From: Rebecca billardiae RCC1528
Taxonomy: Eukaryota; Haptophyta
DNA length: 64,000 nt
Direction: 5' to 3'
Assembly: GCA_965240325.2 (NCBI GenBank)
Contig: OZ251222.1
Coordinates: 4,898,001-4,962,000, forward strand
Part shown: piece by piece, positions 40,301-55,300 of the stretch
Layout of the letters: the number at the start of each line of letters is the position of its first letter
Position numbering within the stretch: position 1 is the first letter of the stretch
Translations under genes and position numbers: made by a program
The notes under the pieces: generated by a model
The model's input: the letters and a program-made list of their open reading frames with translations, nothing else
Database searches by the model: none
Told to the model about the DNA's origin: nothing

Positions 40301-43300
40301 CGCCGTCACCGCCGCCGTCGCCTCCGCCCAGCGCACCGCCATCACCACCGCCCTTGTCGCCGCCTTCGCCGCCACCGTCGCCACCGCCCAGCCAACCCCC
40401 AAGCCCGCCTCCGTCGCCACCGCCGTCGCCGCCACCGGCGGCCTCGCCGCTGCCACCGCCGTCACCGCCGCCGTCGTCGCCGCCGAGCCCACCACCGTCT
40501 CCGCCGCCCTCGCCTCCACCGAGTCCACCGCCGCCAGTCCCACCACCCTCGCCGCCCCCCCGCCCTCCGCCCAGCCCGCCGCCGTCGCCACCGCCGGCAC
40601 CGCCACCGCCACCGAGGGCGCAGCCCTTCCCACCGCCGAGCCCACCTGCGCCGCCGCCCAGCCCTCCGCCGATCCAGCCGCCTCTGCCGCCGCCAAGCCC
40701 GCCACCGGCGTCACCGCCATCACCACCACCCTCGCCACCGCCGAGTCCACCGCCGCCAGCGCCACCGCCGTCACCTCCGCCGCAGCCGCCGCCAAGCCCG
40801 CCACCAACGCAGCCGCCGTCCCCACCGCCATCGCCGCCGCCTTCACCGCCGCCGAGCCCGCCTCCTTCGCCACCGCCGTCGCCACCACCATCGCCGCCGC
40901 CGGCGGCATCGCCACTGCCCCCGCCATCACCGCCTCCGCGGCCACCGCCGAGCCCACCGCCATCACTGCCGCCCTCGCCGCCACCCTCGCCGCCGCCTTC
41001 ACCGCCGCCGAGCCCGCCTCCTTCGCCACCGCCGTCGCCACCACCATCGCCGCCGCCGGCGGCATTGCCACTGCCGCCGCCATCACCGCCTCCGCGGCCA
41101 CCGCCGAGCCCACCGCCATCACTGCCGCCCTCGCCGCCACCCTCCCCGCCGCCTTCACCGCCGCCGAGCCCGCCTCCTTCGCCACCGCCGTCGCCACCAC
41201 CATCGCCACCGCCGGCGGCATCGCCACTGCCGCCACCATCACCGCCCCCGCGGCCGCCGCCAAGCCCACCGCCATCACTGCCGCCCTCGCCGCCACCCTC
41301 GCCGCCGCCCGTGCCGCCGCCCAGCCCACCGCCGAGCCCGCCTCCGTCGCCACCGCCGTCGCCGCCACCGGCGGCCTCGCCGCTGCCACCGCCGTCACCG
41401 CCGCCGTCGCCTCCGCCGAGCCCACCGCCTTCACCACCGCCCTCGCCGCCGCCTTCGCCGCCACCGTCGCCACCGCCCAGCCAACCCCCAAGCCCGCCAC
41501 CGTCGCCACCGCCGTCGCCGCCACCGGCGGCCTCGCCGCAGCCACCGCCGTCACCGCCGCCGTCGCCTCCGCCCAGCGCACCGCCATCACCACCGCCCTT
41601 GTCGCCGCCTTTGCCGCCACCGTCGCCACCGCCCAGCCAACCCCCAAGCCCGCCTCCGTCGCCACCGCCGTCGCCGCCACCGGCGGCCTCGCCGCTGCCA
41701 CCGCCGTCACCGCCGCCGTCGTCGCCGCCGAGCCCACCACCGTCTCCGCCGCCCTCGCCTCCACCGAGTCCACCGCCGCCAGTCCCACCACCCTCGCCGC
41801 CCCCCCGCCCTCCGCCCAGCCCGCCGCCGTCGCCACCGCCGGCACCGCCACCGCCACCGAGGGCGCAGCCCTTCCCACCGCCGAGCCCACCTGCGCCGCC
41901 GCCCAGCCCTCCGCCGATCCAGCCGCCTCTGCCGCCGCCAAGCCCGCCACCGGCGTCACCGCCATCACCACCGCCCTCGCCACCGCCGAGTCCACCGCCG
42001 CCAGCGCCACCGCCGTCACCTCCGCCGCAGCCGCCGCCAAGCCCGCCACCAACGCAGCCGCCGTCCCCACCGCCATCGCCGCCGCCTTCACCGCCGCCGA
42101 GCCCACCTCCTTCGCCACCGCCGTCGCCACCACCATCGCCGCCGCCGGCGGCATCGCCACTGCCGCCGCCATCACCGCCTCCGCGGCCACCGCCGAGCCC
42201 ACCGCCATCACTGCCGCCCTCGCCGCCACCCTCGCCGCCGCCTTCACCGCCGCCGAGCCCGCCTCCTTCGCCACCGCCGTCGCCACCACCATCGCCACCG
42301 CCGGCGGCATCGCCACTGCCGCCACCATCACCGCCCCCGCGGCCGTCGCCAAGCCCACCGCCATCACTGCCGCCCTCGCCGCCACCCTCGCCGCCGCCCG
42401 TGCCGCCGCCCAGCCCACCGCCGAGCCCGCCTCCGTCGCCACCGCCGTCGCCGCCACCGGCGGCCTTGCCGCAGCCACCGCCGTCACCGCCGCCGTCGCC
42501 GCCGCCGAGCCCACCGCCGTCTCCGCCGCCCTCGCCTCCACAGAGTCCACCGCCGCCAGTCCCACCACCCTCGCCGCCCCCCCGCCCTCCGCCCAGCCCG
42601 CCGCCGTCGCCACCGCCGGCACCGCCACCGCCACCGAGGGCGCAGCCCTTCCCACCGCCGAGCCCACCTGCGCCGCCGCCCAGCCCTCCGCCGATCCAGC
42701 CGCCTCTGCCGCCGCCAAGCCCGCCACCGGCGTCACCGCCATCACCACCACCCTCGCCACCGCCGAGTCCACCGCCGCCAGCGCCACCGCCGTCACCTCC
42801 GCCGCAGCTGCCGCCAAGCCCGCCACCAACGCAGCCGCCGTCCCCACCGCCATCGCCGCCGCCTTCACCGCCGCCGAGCCCGCCTCCTTCGCCACCGCCG
42901 TCGCCACCACCATCGCCGCCGCCGGCGGCATCGCCACTGCCGCCGCCATCACCGCCTCCGCGGCCACCGCCGAGCCCACCGCCATCACTGCCGCCCTCGC
43001 CGCCACCCTCGCCGCCGCCTTCACCGCCGCCGAGCCCGCCTCCTTCGCCACCGCCGTCGCCACCACCATCGCCACCGCCGGCGGCATCGCCACTGCCGCC
43101 ACCATCACCGCCCCCGCGGCCGTCGCCAAGCCCACCGCCATCACTGCCGCCCTCGCCGCCACCCTCGCCGCCGCCCGTGCCGCCGCCCAGCCCACCGCCG
43201 AGCCCGCCTCCGTCGCCACCGCCGTCGCCGCCACCGGCGGCCTTGCCGCAGCCACCGCCGTCACCGCTGCCGTCGCCGCCGCCGAGCCCACCGCCGTCTC

Positions 43301-46300
43301 CGCCGCCCTCGCCTCCACAGAGTCCACCGCCGCCAGTCCCACCACCCTCGCCGCCCCCCCGCCCCCCGCCCAGCCCGCCGCCGTCGCCACCGCCGGCACC
43401 GCCACCGCCACCGAGGGCGCAGCCCTTCCCACCGCCGAGCCCACCTGCGCCGCCGCCCAGCCCTCCGCCGATCCAGCCGCCTCTGCCGCCGCCAAGCCCG
43501 CCACCGGCGTCACCGCCATCACCACCACCCTCGCCACCGCCGAGTCCACCGCCGCCAGCGCCACCGCCGTCACCTCCGCCGCAGCCGCCGCCAAGCCCGC
43601 CACCAACGCAGCCGCCGTCCCCACCGCCGTCGCCGCCGCCTTCACCGCCGCCGAGCCCGCCTCCTTCGCCACCGCCGTCGCCACCACCATCGCCGCCGCC
43701 GGCGGCATCGCCACTGCCGCCGCCATCACCGCCTCCGCGGCCACCGCCGAGCCCACCGCCATCACTGCCGCCCTCGCCGCCACCCTCGCCGCCGCCTTCA
43801 CCGCCGCCGAGCCCGCCTCCTTCGCCACCGCCGTCGCCGCCACCATCGCCACCGCCGGCGGCATCGCCACTGCCGCCACCATCACCGCCCCCGCGGCCGC
43901 CGCCCAGCCCACCGCCATCACTGCCGCCCTCGCCGCCACCCACGCCGCCGCCCGTGCCGCCGCCCAGCCCACCGCCGAGCCCGCCTCCGTCGCCACCGCC
44001 GTCGCCGCCACCAGCGGCCTCGCCGCTGCCACCGCCGTCACCGCCGCCGTCGCCTCCGCCCAGCCCACCGCCATCACCACCGCCCTTGCCGCCGCCATCG
44101 CCGCCACCGTCGCCACCGCCCAGCCAACCCCCAAGCCCGCCACCGTCGCCACCGCCGTCGCCGCCACCGGCGGCCTCGCCGCAGCCACCGCCGTCACCGC
44201 CGCCGTCGCCTCCGCCCAGCGCACCGCCATCACCGCCTCCCTTGCCGCCGCCTTTGCCGCCACCGTCGCCACCGCCCAGTCCGCCCCCGAGCCCGCCACC
44301 GTCGCCACCGCCGTCGCCGCCACCGGCGGCCTCGCCGCTGCCACCGCCGTCCCCGCCGCCGTCGCCTCCGCCCAGCGCACCGCCGTCTCCGCCGCCCTCG
44401 CCTCCACCGAGCCCACCGCCGCCAGTCCCACCACCCTCGCCGCCCCCCCGCCCTCCGCCCAGCCCGCCGCCGTCGCCACCGCCGGCACCGCCACCGCCAC
44501 CGAGGGCGCAGCCCTTCCCACCGCCGAGCCCACCTGCGCCGCCGCCCAGCCCTCCGCCGATCCAGCCGCCTCTGCCGCCGCCAAGCCCGCCACCGGCGTC
44601 ACCGCCATCACCACCACCCTCGCCACCGCCGAGTCCACCGCCGCCAGCGCCGCCGCCGTCACCTCCGCCGCAGCCGCCGCCAAGCCCGCCACCGACGCAG
44701 CCGCCGTCCCCACCGCCGTCGCCGCCGCCTTCACCGCCGCCGAGCCCGCCTCCTTCGCCACCGCCGTCGCCACCACCATCGCCGCCGCCGGCGGCATCGC
44801 CACTGCCGCCGCCATCACCGCCTCCGCGGCCACCGCCGAGCCCACCGCCATCACTGCCGCCCTCGCCGCCACCCTCGCCGCCGCCTTCACCGCCGCCGAG
44901 CCCGCCTCCTTCGCCACCGCCGTCGCCGCCACCATCGCCACCGCCGGCGGCATCGCCACTGCCGCCACCATCACCGCCCCCGCGGCCGCCGCCCAGCCCA
45001 CCGCCATCACTGCCGCCCTCGCCGCCACCCTCGCCGCCGCCCGTGCCGCCGCCCAGCCCACCGCCGAGCCCGCCTCCGTCGCCACCGCCGTCGCCGCCAC
45101 CAGCGGCCTCGCCGCTGCCACCGCCGTCACCGCCGCCGTCGCCTCCGCCCAGCCCACCGCCATCACCACCGCCCTTGCCGCCGCCATCGCCGCCACCGTC
45201 GCCACCGCCCAGCCAACCCCCAAGCCCGCCACCGTCGCCACCGCCGTCGCCGCCACCGGCGGCCTCGCCGCAGCCACCGCCGTCACCGCCGCCGTCGTCT
45301 TCGCCCAGCGCACCGCCATCACCGCCTCCCTTGCCGCCGCCTTTGCCGCCACCGTCGCCACCGCCCAGTCCGCCCCCGAGCCCGCCACCGTCGCCACCGC
45401 CGTCGCCGCCACCGGCGGCCTCGCCGCTGGCACCGCCGTCCCCGCCGCCGTCGCCTCCGCCCAGCGCACCGCCATCACCGCCTCCCTTGCCGCCGCCTTT
45501 GCCGCCACCGTCTTCACCGCCCAGCCAACCCCCGAGCCCGCCACCGTCGCCACCGCCGTCGCCGCCACCGGCGGCCTCGCCGCAGCCACCGCCGTCACCG
45601 CCGCCGTCGCCGCCGCCGAGCCCACCGCCGTCTCCGCCGCCCTCGCCTCCACCGAGCCCACCGCCGCCAGTCCCACCACCCTCGCCGCCCCCCCGCCCTC
45701 CGCCCAGCCCGCCGCCGTCGCCACCGCCGGCACCGCCACCGCCACCGAGGGCGCAGCCCTTCCCACCGCCGAGCCCACCTGCGCCGCCGCCCAGCCCTCC
45801 GCCGATCCAGCCGCCTCTGCCGCCGCCAAGCCCGCCACCGGCGTCACCGCCATCACCACCACCCTCGCCACCGCCGAGTCCACCGCCGCCAGCGCCACCG
45901 CCGTCACCTCCGCCGCAGCCGCCGCCAAGCCCGCCACCGACGCAGCCGCCGTCCCCACCGCCGTCGCCGCCGCCTTCACCGCCGCCGAGCCCGCCCCCTT
46001 CGCCACCGCTGTCACCACCACCATCGCCGCCGCCGGCGGCATCGCCACTGCCGCCACCATCACCGCCTCCGCGGCCACCGCCGAGCCCACCGCCATCACT
46101 GCCGCCCTCGCCGCCACCCTCGCCGCCTCCGTCACCGCCGCCGAGCCCGCCTCCTTCGCCACCACCGTCGCCACCATCATCGCCACCGCCGGCGGCATCG
46201 CCACTGCCGCCACCATCACCGCCCCCGCGGCCTCCGCCAAGCCCACCGCCATCACTGCCGCCCTCGCCGCCACCCTCGCCGCCGCCCGTGCCGCCGCCCA

Positions 46301-49300
46301 GCCCACCGCCGAGCCCGCCTCCGTCGCCACCGCCGTCGCCGCCACCAGCGGCCTCGCCACTGCCACCGCCGTCCCCGCCGCCGTCGCCTCCGCCCAGCCC
46401 ACCGCCGTCACCACCGCCCTTGCCGCCGCCTTCGCAGCCACCGTCGCCACCGCCCAGCCAACCCCCAAGCCCGCCACCGTCGCCACCGCCGTCGCCGCCA
46501 CCGGCGGCCTCGCCGCAGCCACCGCCGTCACCGCCGCCGTCGCCGCCGCCGAGCCCACCGCCGCCAGTCCCACCACCCTCGCCGCCTCCCCGCCCTCCGC
46601 CCAGCCCGCCGCCGTCGCCACCGCCGGCACCACCACCGCCACCGAGGGCGCAGCCCTTCCCACCGCCGAGCCCACCTGCGCCGCCGCCCAGTCCTCCGCC
46701 GATCCAGCCGCCTCTGCCGCCGCCAAGCCCGCCACCGGCGTCACCTCCACGCCCACCACCCTCGCCACCGCCGAGTCCACCGCCGCCAGCGCCACCGCCG
46801 TCACCTCCGCCGCAGCCGCCGCCAAGCCCGCCACCGACGCAGCCGCCGTCCCCACCGCCGTCGCCGCCGCCTTCACCGCCGCCGAGCCCGCCCCCTTTGC
46901 CACCGCCGTCACCACCACCATCGCCGCCGCCGGCGGCATCGCCACTGCCGCCGCCATCACCGCCTCCGCGGCCGCCGCCAAGCCCACCGCCATCACTGCC
47001 GCCCTCGCCGCCACCCTCGCCACCGCCCGTGCCGCCGCCCAGCCCACCGCCGAGCCCGCCTCCGTCGCCACCGCCGTCGCCGCCACCAGCGGCCTCGCCG
47101 CTGCCACCGCCGTCACCGCCGCCGTCGCCTCCGCCCAGCCCACCGCCATCACCACCGCCCTTGCCGCCGCCATCGCCGCCACCGTCGCCACCGCCCAGCC
47201 AACCCCCAAGCCCGCCACCGTCGCCACCGCCGTCGCCGCCACCGGCGGCCTCGCCGCAGCCACCGCCGTCACCGCCGCCGTCGCCTTCGCCCAGCGCACC
47301 GCCATCACCGCCTCCCTTGCCGCCGCCTTTGCCGCCACCGTCGCCACCGCCCAGTCCGCCCCCGAGCCCGCCACCGTCGCCACCGCCGTCGCCGCCACCG
47401 GCGGCCTCGCCGCTGGCACCGCCGTCCCCGCCGCCGTCGCCTCCGCCCAGCGCACCGCCATCACCGCCTCCCTTGCCGCCGCCTTTGCCGCCACCGTCTT
47501 CACCGCCCAGCCAACCCCCGAGCCCGCCACCGTCGCCACCGCCGTCGCCGCCACCGGCGGCCTCGCCGCAGCCACCGCCGTCACCGCCGCCGTCGCCGCC
47601 GCCGAGCCCACCGCCGTCTCCGCCGCCCTCGCCTCCACCGAGCCCACCGCCGCCAGTCCCACCACCCTCGCCGCCCCCCCGCCCTCCGCCCAGCCCGCCG
47701 CCGTCGCCACCGCCGGCACCGCCACCGCCACCGAGGGCGCAGCCCTTCCCACCGCCGAGCCCACCTGCGCCGCCGCCCAGCCCTCCGCCGATCCAGCCGC
47801 CTCTGCCGCCGCCAAGCCCGCCACCGGCGTCACCGCCATCACCACCACCCTCGCCACCGCCGAGTCCACCGCCGCCAGCGCCACCGCCGTCACCTCCGCC
47901 GCAGCCGCCGCCAAGCCCGCCACCGACGCAGCCGCCGTCCCCACCGCCGTCGCCGCCGCCTTCACCGCCGCCGAGCCCGCCCCCTTCGCCACCGCCGTCA
48001 CCACCACCATCGCCGCCGCCGGCGGCATCGCCACTGCCGCCACCATCACCGCCTCCGCGGCCACCGCCGAGCCCACCGCCATCACTGCCGCCCTCGCCGC
48101 CACCCTCGCCGCCTCCGTCACCGCCGCCGAGCCCGCCTCCTTCGCCACCACCGTCGCCACCATCATCGCCACCGCCGGCGGCATCGCCACTGCCGCCACC
48201 ATCACCGCCCCCGCGGCCGCCGCCAAGCCCACCGCCATCACTGCCGCCCTCGCCGCCACCCTCGCCGCCGCCCGTGCCGCCGCCCAGCCCACCGCCGAGC
48301 CCGCCTCCGTCGCCACCGCCGTCGCCGCCACCAGCGGCCTCGCCACTGCCACCGCCGTCCCCGCCGCCGTCGCCTCCGCCCAGCCCACCGCCGTCACCAC
48401 CGCCCTTGCCGCCGCCTTCGCAGCCACCGTCGCCACCGCCCAGCCAACCCCCAAGCCCGCCACCGTCGCCACCGCCGTCGCCGCCACCGGCGGCCTCGCC
48501 GCAGCCACCGCCGTCACCGCCGCCGTCGCCGCCGCCGAGCCCACCGCCGCCAGTCCCACCACCCTCGCCGCCTCCCCGCCCTCCGCCCAGCCCACCGCCG
48601 TCGCCACCGCCGGCACCACCACCGCCACCGAGGGCGCAGCCCTTCCCACCGCCGAGCCCACCTGCGCCGCCGCCCAGTCCTCCGCCGATCCAGCCGCCTC
48701 TGCCGCCGCCAAGCCCGCCACCGGCGTCACCTCCACGCCCACCACCCTCGCCACCGCCGAGTCCACCGCCGCCAGCGCCACCGCCGTCACCTCCGCCGCA
48801 GCCGCCGCCAAGCCCGCCACCGACGCAGCCGCCGTCCCCACCGCCGTCGCCGCCGCCTTCACCGCCGCCGAGCCCGCCCCCTTTGCCACCGCCGTCACCA
48901 CCACCATCGCCGCCGCCGGCGGCATCGCCACTGCCGCCGCCATCACCGCCTCCGCGGCCGCCGCCAAGCCCACCGCCATCACTGCCGCCCTCGCCGCCAC
49001 CCTCGCCACCGCCCGTGCCGCCGCCCAGCCCACCGCCGAGCCCGCCTCCGTCGCCACCGCCGTCGCCACCACCGGCGGCCTCGCCGCTGCCACCGCCGTC
49101 CCCGCCGCCGTCGCCTCCGCCCAGCCCACCGCCATCACCGCCGCCCTTGCCGCCGCCTTCGCCGCCACCGTCGCCACCGCCCAGCCCGCACCCGAGCCCG
49201 CCCCCGTCGCCACCGCCGTCGCCGCCACCGGCGGCCTCGCCGCAGCCACCGCCGTCACCGCCGCCGTCGCCGCCGCCCAGCCCACCGCCGTCACCGCCGC

Positions 49301-52300
49301 CATCGACGCCACCCTCGCCACCGCCCGTGCCCCCGCCCAGCCCACCGCCCAGCCCGCCTCCGTCACCACCGCCGTCGCCACCACCGGCGGCCTCGCCGCT
49401 GCCACCGCCGTCCCCGCCGCCGTCGCCTCCGCCCAGCCCACCGCCATCACCGCCGCCCTTGCCGCCGCCTTCGCCGCCACCCTCGCCACCGCCCAGCCCG
49501 CCTCCATCGCCACCGCCGTCGCCACCGCCGTCGCCGCCACCGGCGGCCTCGCCGCTGCCACCGCCGTCCCCGCCGCCGTCGCCTCCGCCCAGCCCACCGC
49601 CACCACCACCACCGCCCTTGTCACCGCCTTCGCCGCCACCGTCGCCACCGCCCAGCCCGCCCCCGAGCCCGCCACCGTCACCACCGCCGTCGCCGCCACC
49701 GGCGGCCTCGCCGCAGCCACCGCCGTCACCTCCGCCTTCTCCGCCACCGAGCCCGTTTCCGTCACCGCCGCCCTCGCCTCCACCGAGCCCACCGCCGCCA
49801 GTCCCACCACCCTCGCCGCCCCCGAGCCCTCCGCCCAGCCCGCCGCCGTCGCCACCGCCGGCACCGCCACCGCCACCGAGGGCGCAGCCCTTCCCACCGC
49901 CGAGCCCACCTGCGCCGCCGCACAGCCCTCCGCCGAGCCAGCCGCCTCTGCCGCCGCCAAGCCCGCCACCGGTATCACCTCCGCTGCCACCGCCCTCACC
50001 ACCGCCCAGTCCACCGCCGCCAGCGCCGCCGCCGTCACCTCCGCCGCAGCCGCCGCCAAGCCCGCCACCGACGCAACCGCCGTCCCCACCGCCGTCGCCG
50101 CCGCCTTCACCGCCGCCGAGCCCGCCTCCTTCGCCACCGCCGTCGCCACCACCGTCGCCACCACCGGCAGAATCGCCACTGCCGCCACCATCACCGCCTC
50201 CGCGGCCGCCGCCAAGCCCACCGCCATCACTGCCGCCCTCGCCGCCACCCTCGCCGCCGCCTTCACCGCCGCCGAGCCCGCCTCCTTCGCCACCGCCGTC
50301 GCCACCGCCGGCGGCATCGCCGCTGCCGCCACCGTCCCCGCCACCAAGGCCGCCGCCGAGTCCACCGCCGGCGCCGCCTCCTTCGCCACCCCCAGCGCAC
50401 CCACCGTGGCCACCACCGTCGCCGCCACCGAGCCCGCCGCCGAGCCCGCCGCCCTCGCCGCCACCGGCAACCCCGTCGCCACCGCCGTCGCCACCACCTG
50501 CACCGCCGCCGTCGCCACCGCCCGGCCCACCGCCATCGCCGCCTCCGAGCCCACCGCTGCCCCCACCGTCGCCGCCGCCGAGCCCGCCGCCAACACCACC
50601 GCGCTCTCCGCCGCCGTACCCACCGCCGAGTCCACAGCCGCCAGCGCCACCGCCCTCGCCGCCCCCAACGCTGCCGCCCTCGCCGCCGCCGGCTCCGCCG
50701 CCGAGCCCACCGCCGTCGCCGCCCCCGGCGACGCCGTCGCCACCGCCGTCGCCGCCACCTGCGCCGCCGCCGTGGCCTCCGCCCAGCCCACGACCCTCGC
50801 CGCCGCCCAGCCCACCTCTGCCTCCGCCATCGCCACCGCCCAGCCCGCCGCCACCGCTGCCGCCACCCACGCCGCCGCCCTCGCCGCCGCCAAGCCCGCC
50901 ACCGAGCCCGCCGCCCGCGCCACCACCGCCACCGCGCGGCCTGCCGTTCCCGCCGCCCAGCCCGCCCGCGCCGCCGCCCAGCCCGCCTCCTGGCACGCCG
51001 CCCAGCCCGCCGCCACTGCCACCGCCGTCGCCACCACCTGCGCCGCCGCCGTCGCCCCCGCCGAGCCCGCCGCCGCCCGTGCCGCCACCGTCGCCGCCAC
51101 CCTCTCCGCCGCCCTCACCACCGCCCTCTCCGCCGCCGAGCCCACCACCGCCGCTACCCGCGCCGCCCCCGTCGCCGCCGCCCTCACCACCGCCCTCGCC
51201 GCCGCCAGTGCCACCACCCTCGCCGCCACCCACTCCGCCGCCATCTCCGCCGCCGAGCCCGCCGCCGAGCCCACCGCCCTCACCGCCACCGGCAACGCCG
51301 TCGCCACCGCCGTCGCCACCACCTGCACCGCCGCCGTCGCCACCGCCCGGCCCACCGCCCTCGCCGCCTCCGAGCCCACCGCTGCCCCCGCCGTCGCCGC
51401 CACCGAGCCCACCGCCAACACCGCCGCCCTCTCCGCCGCCGTACCCACCGCCGAGTCCACCGCCGCCGGCGCCACCACCCTCGCCGCCCCCAACGCTGCC
51501 GCCCTCGCCGCCGCCGGCTCCGCCGCCGAGCCCGCCGCCGTCGCCGCCCCCGGCGACGCCGTCGCCACCGCCGTCGCCGCCACCTGCACCGCCGCCGACA
51601 CCACCGCCCAGCCCACCACCGTCGCCGCCGCCCAGCCCTCCTCTGCCACCGCCATCGCCACCGCCCAGCCCGCCGCCACCGCTGCCGCCACCCACGCCGC
51701 CGCCCTCGCCGCCGCCAAGCCCGCCACCGAGCCCGCCGCCCGCGCCACCACCGCCACCGCGCGGCCTGCCGTTCCCGCCGCCCAGCCCGCCCGCGCCGCC
51801 GCCCAGCCCGCCTCCTGGAGCGCCGCCCAGCCCGCCGCCACTGCCACCGCCGTCGCCACCACCTGCGCCGCCGCCGTCGCCCCCGCCGAGCCCGCCGCCG
51901 CCCGTGCCGCCACCGTCGCCGCCACCCTCTCCGCCGCCCTCACCACCGCCCTCTCCGCCGCCGAGCCCACCACCGCCGCTACCCGCGCCGCCCCCGTCGC
52001 CGCCGCCCTCACCACCGCCCTCGCCGCCGCCAGTGCCACCACCCTCGCCGCCACCCACTCCGCCGCCATCTCCGCCGCCGAGCCCGCCGCCGAGCCCACC
52101 GCCCTCACCGCCACCGGCAACGCCGTCGCCACCGCCGTCGCCACCACCTGCACCGCCGCCGTCGCCACCGCCCGGCCCACCGCCCTCGCCGCCTCCGAGC
52201 CCACCGCTGCCCCCGCCGTCGCCGCCGCCGAGCCCACCGCCAACACCGCCGCCCTCTCCGCCGCCGTACCCACCGCCGAGTCCACCGCCGCCGGCGCCAC

Positions 52301-55300
52301 CACCCTCGCCGCCCCCAACGCTGCCGCCCTCGCCGCCGCCGGCTCCGCCGCCGAGCCCACCGCCGTCGCCGCCCCCGGCGACGCCGTCGCCACCGCCGTC
52401 GCCGCCACCTGCACCGCCGCCGACACCACCGCCCAGCCCACCACCGTCGCCGCCGCCCAGCCCTCCTCTGCCACCGCCATCGCCACCGCCCAGCCCGCCG
52501 CCACCGCTGCCGCCGCCCACGCCGCCGCCCTCGCCGCCGCCAAGCCCGCCACCGAGCCCGCCGCCCGCGCCACCACCGCCACCGCGCGGCCTGCCGTTCC
52601 CGCCGCCCAGCCCGCCCGCGCCGCCGCCCAGCCCGCCTCCTGGCGCGCCGCCCAGCCCGCCGCCACTGCCACCGCCGTCGCCACCACCTGCGCCGCCGCC
52701 GTCGCCCCCGCCGAGCCCGCCGCCGCCCGTGCCGCCACCGTCGCCGCCACCCTCTCCGCCGCCCTCACCACCGCCCTCTCCGCCGCCGAGCCCACCACCG
52801 CCGCTACCCGCGCCGCCCCCGTCGCCGCCGCCCTCACCACCACCCTCGCCGCCGCCAGTGCCACCACCCTCGCCGCCACCCACTCCGCCGCCATCTCCGC
52901 CGCCGAGCCCGCCGCCGAGCCCACCGCCCTCACCGCCACCGGCAACGCCGTCGCCACCGCCGTCGCCACCACCTGCACCGCCGCCGTCGCCACCGCCGAG
53001 CCCGCCGCCGCCCGTGCCGCCACCGTCGCCGCCACCCTCTCCGCCGCCCTCACCACCGCCCTCTCCGCCGCCGAGCCCACCACCGCCGCTACCCGCGCCG
53101 CCCCCGTCGCCGCCGCCCTCACCACCACCCTCGCCGCCGCCAGTGCCACCACCCTCGCCGCCACCCACTCCGCCGCCATCTCCGCCGCCGAGCCCGCCGC
53201 CGAGCCCACCGCCCTCACCGCCACCGGCAACGCCGTCGCCACCGCCGTCGCCACCACCTGCACCGCCGCCGTCGCCACCGCCCGGCCCACCGCCCTCGCC
53301 GCCTCCGAGCCCACCGCTGCCCCCGCCGTTGCCGCCGCCGAGCCCACCGCCAACACCGCCGCCCTCTCCGCCGCCGTACCCACCGCCGAGTCCACCGCCG
53401 CCGGCGCCACCACCCTCGCCGCCCCCAACGCTGCCGCCCTCGCCGCCGCCGGCTCCGCCGCCGAGCCCGCCGCCGTCGCCGCCCCCGGCGACGCCGTCGC
53501 CACCGCCGTCGCCGCCACCTGCACCGCCGCCGACACCACCGCCCAGCCCACCACCGTCGCCGCCGCCCAGCCCTCCTCTGCCACCGCCATCGCCACCGCC
53601 CAGCCCGCCGCCACCGCTGCCGCCACCCACGCCGCCGCCCTCGCCGCCGCCAAGCCCGCCACCGAGCCCGCCGCCCGCGCCACCACCGCCACCGCGCGGC
53701 CTGCCGTTCCCGCCGCCCAGCCCGCCCGCGCCGCCGCCCAGCCCGCCTCCTGGCGCGCCGCCCAGCCCGCCGCCACTGCCACCGCCGTCGCCACCACCTG
53801 CGCCGCCGCCGTCGCCCCCGCCGAGCCCGCCGCCGCCCGTGCCGCCACCGTCGCCGCCACCCTCTCCGCCGCCCTCACCACCGCCCTCTCCGCCGCCGAG
53901 CCCACCACCGCCGCTACCCGCGCCGCCCCCGTCGCCGCCGCCCTCACCACCACCCTCGCCGCCGCCAGTGCCACCACCCTCGCCGCCACCCACTCCGCCG
54001 CCATCTCCGCCGCCGAGCCCGCCGCCGAGCCCACCGCCCTCACCGCCACCGGCAACGCCGTCGCCACCGCCGTCGCCACCACCTGCACCGCCGCCGTCGC
54101 CACCGCCCGGCCCACCGCCCTCGCCGCCTCCGAGCCCACCGCTGCCCCCGCCGTCGCCGCCGCCGAGCCCACCGCCAACACCGCCGCCCTCTCCGCCGCC
54201 GTACCCACCGCCGAGTCCACCGCCGCCAGCGCCACCACCCTCGCCGCCCCCAACGTTGCCGCCCTCGCCGCCGCCGGCTCCGCCGCCGAGCCCGCCGCCG
54301 TCGCCGCCCCCGGCGACGCCGTCGCCGCCGCCGTCGCCGCCACCTGCACCGCCGCCGACACCACCGCCCAGCCCACCACCGTCGCCGCCGCCCAGCCCTC
54401 CTCTGCCACCGCCATCGCCACCGCCCAGCCCGCCGCCACCGCTGCCGCCACCCACGCCGCCGCCCTCGCCGCCGCCAAGCCCGCCACCGAGCCCGCCGCC
54501 CGCGCCACCACCGCCACCGCGCGGCCTGCCGTTCCCGCCGCCCAGCCCGCCCGCGCCTCCGCCCAGCCCGCCTCCTGGCGCGCCGCCCAGCCCGCCGCCA
54601 CTGCCACCGCCGTCGCCACCACCTGCGCCGCCGCCGTCGCCCCCGCCGAGCCCGCCGCCGCCCGTGCCGCCACCGTCGCCGCCACCCTCTCCGCCGCCCT
54701 CACCACCGCCCTCTCCGCCGCCGAGCCCACCACCGCCGCTACCCGCGCCGCCCCCGTCGCCGCCGCCCTCACCACCACCCTCGCCGCCGCCAGTGCCACC
54801 ACCCTCGCCGCCACCCACTCCGCCGCCATCTCCGCCGCCGAGCCCGCCGCCGAGCCCACCGCCCTCACCGCCACCGGCAACGCCGTCGCCACCGCCGTCG
54901 CCACCACCTGCACCGCCGCCGTCGCCACCGCCCGGCCCACCGCCCTCGCCGCCTCCGAGCCCACCGCTGCCCCCGCCGTCGCCGCCGCCGAGCCCACCGC
55001 CAACACCGCCGCCCTCTCCGCCGCCGTACCCACCGCCGAGTCCACCGCCGCCAGCGCCACCACCCTCGCCGCCCCCAACGCTGCCGCCCTCGCCGCCGCC
55101 GGCTCCGCCGCCGAGCCCACCGCCGTCGCCGCCCCCGGCGACGCCGTCGCCGCCGCCGTCGCCGCCACCTGCACCGCCGCCGACACCACCGCCCAGCCCA
55201 CCACCGTCGCCGCCGCCCAGCCCTCCTCTGCCACCGCCATCGCCACCGCCCAGCCCGCCACCACCGCTGCCGCCACCCACGCCGCCGCCCTCGCCGCCGC

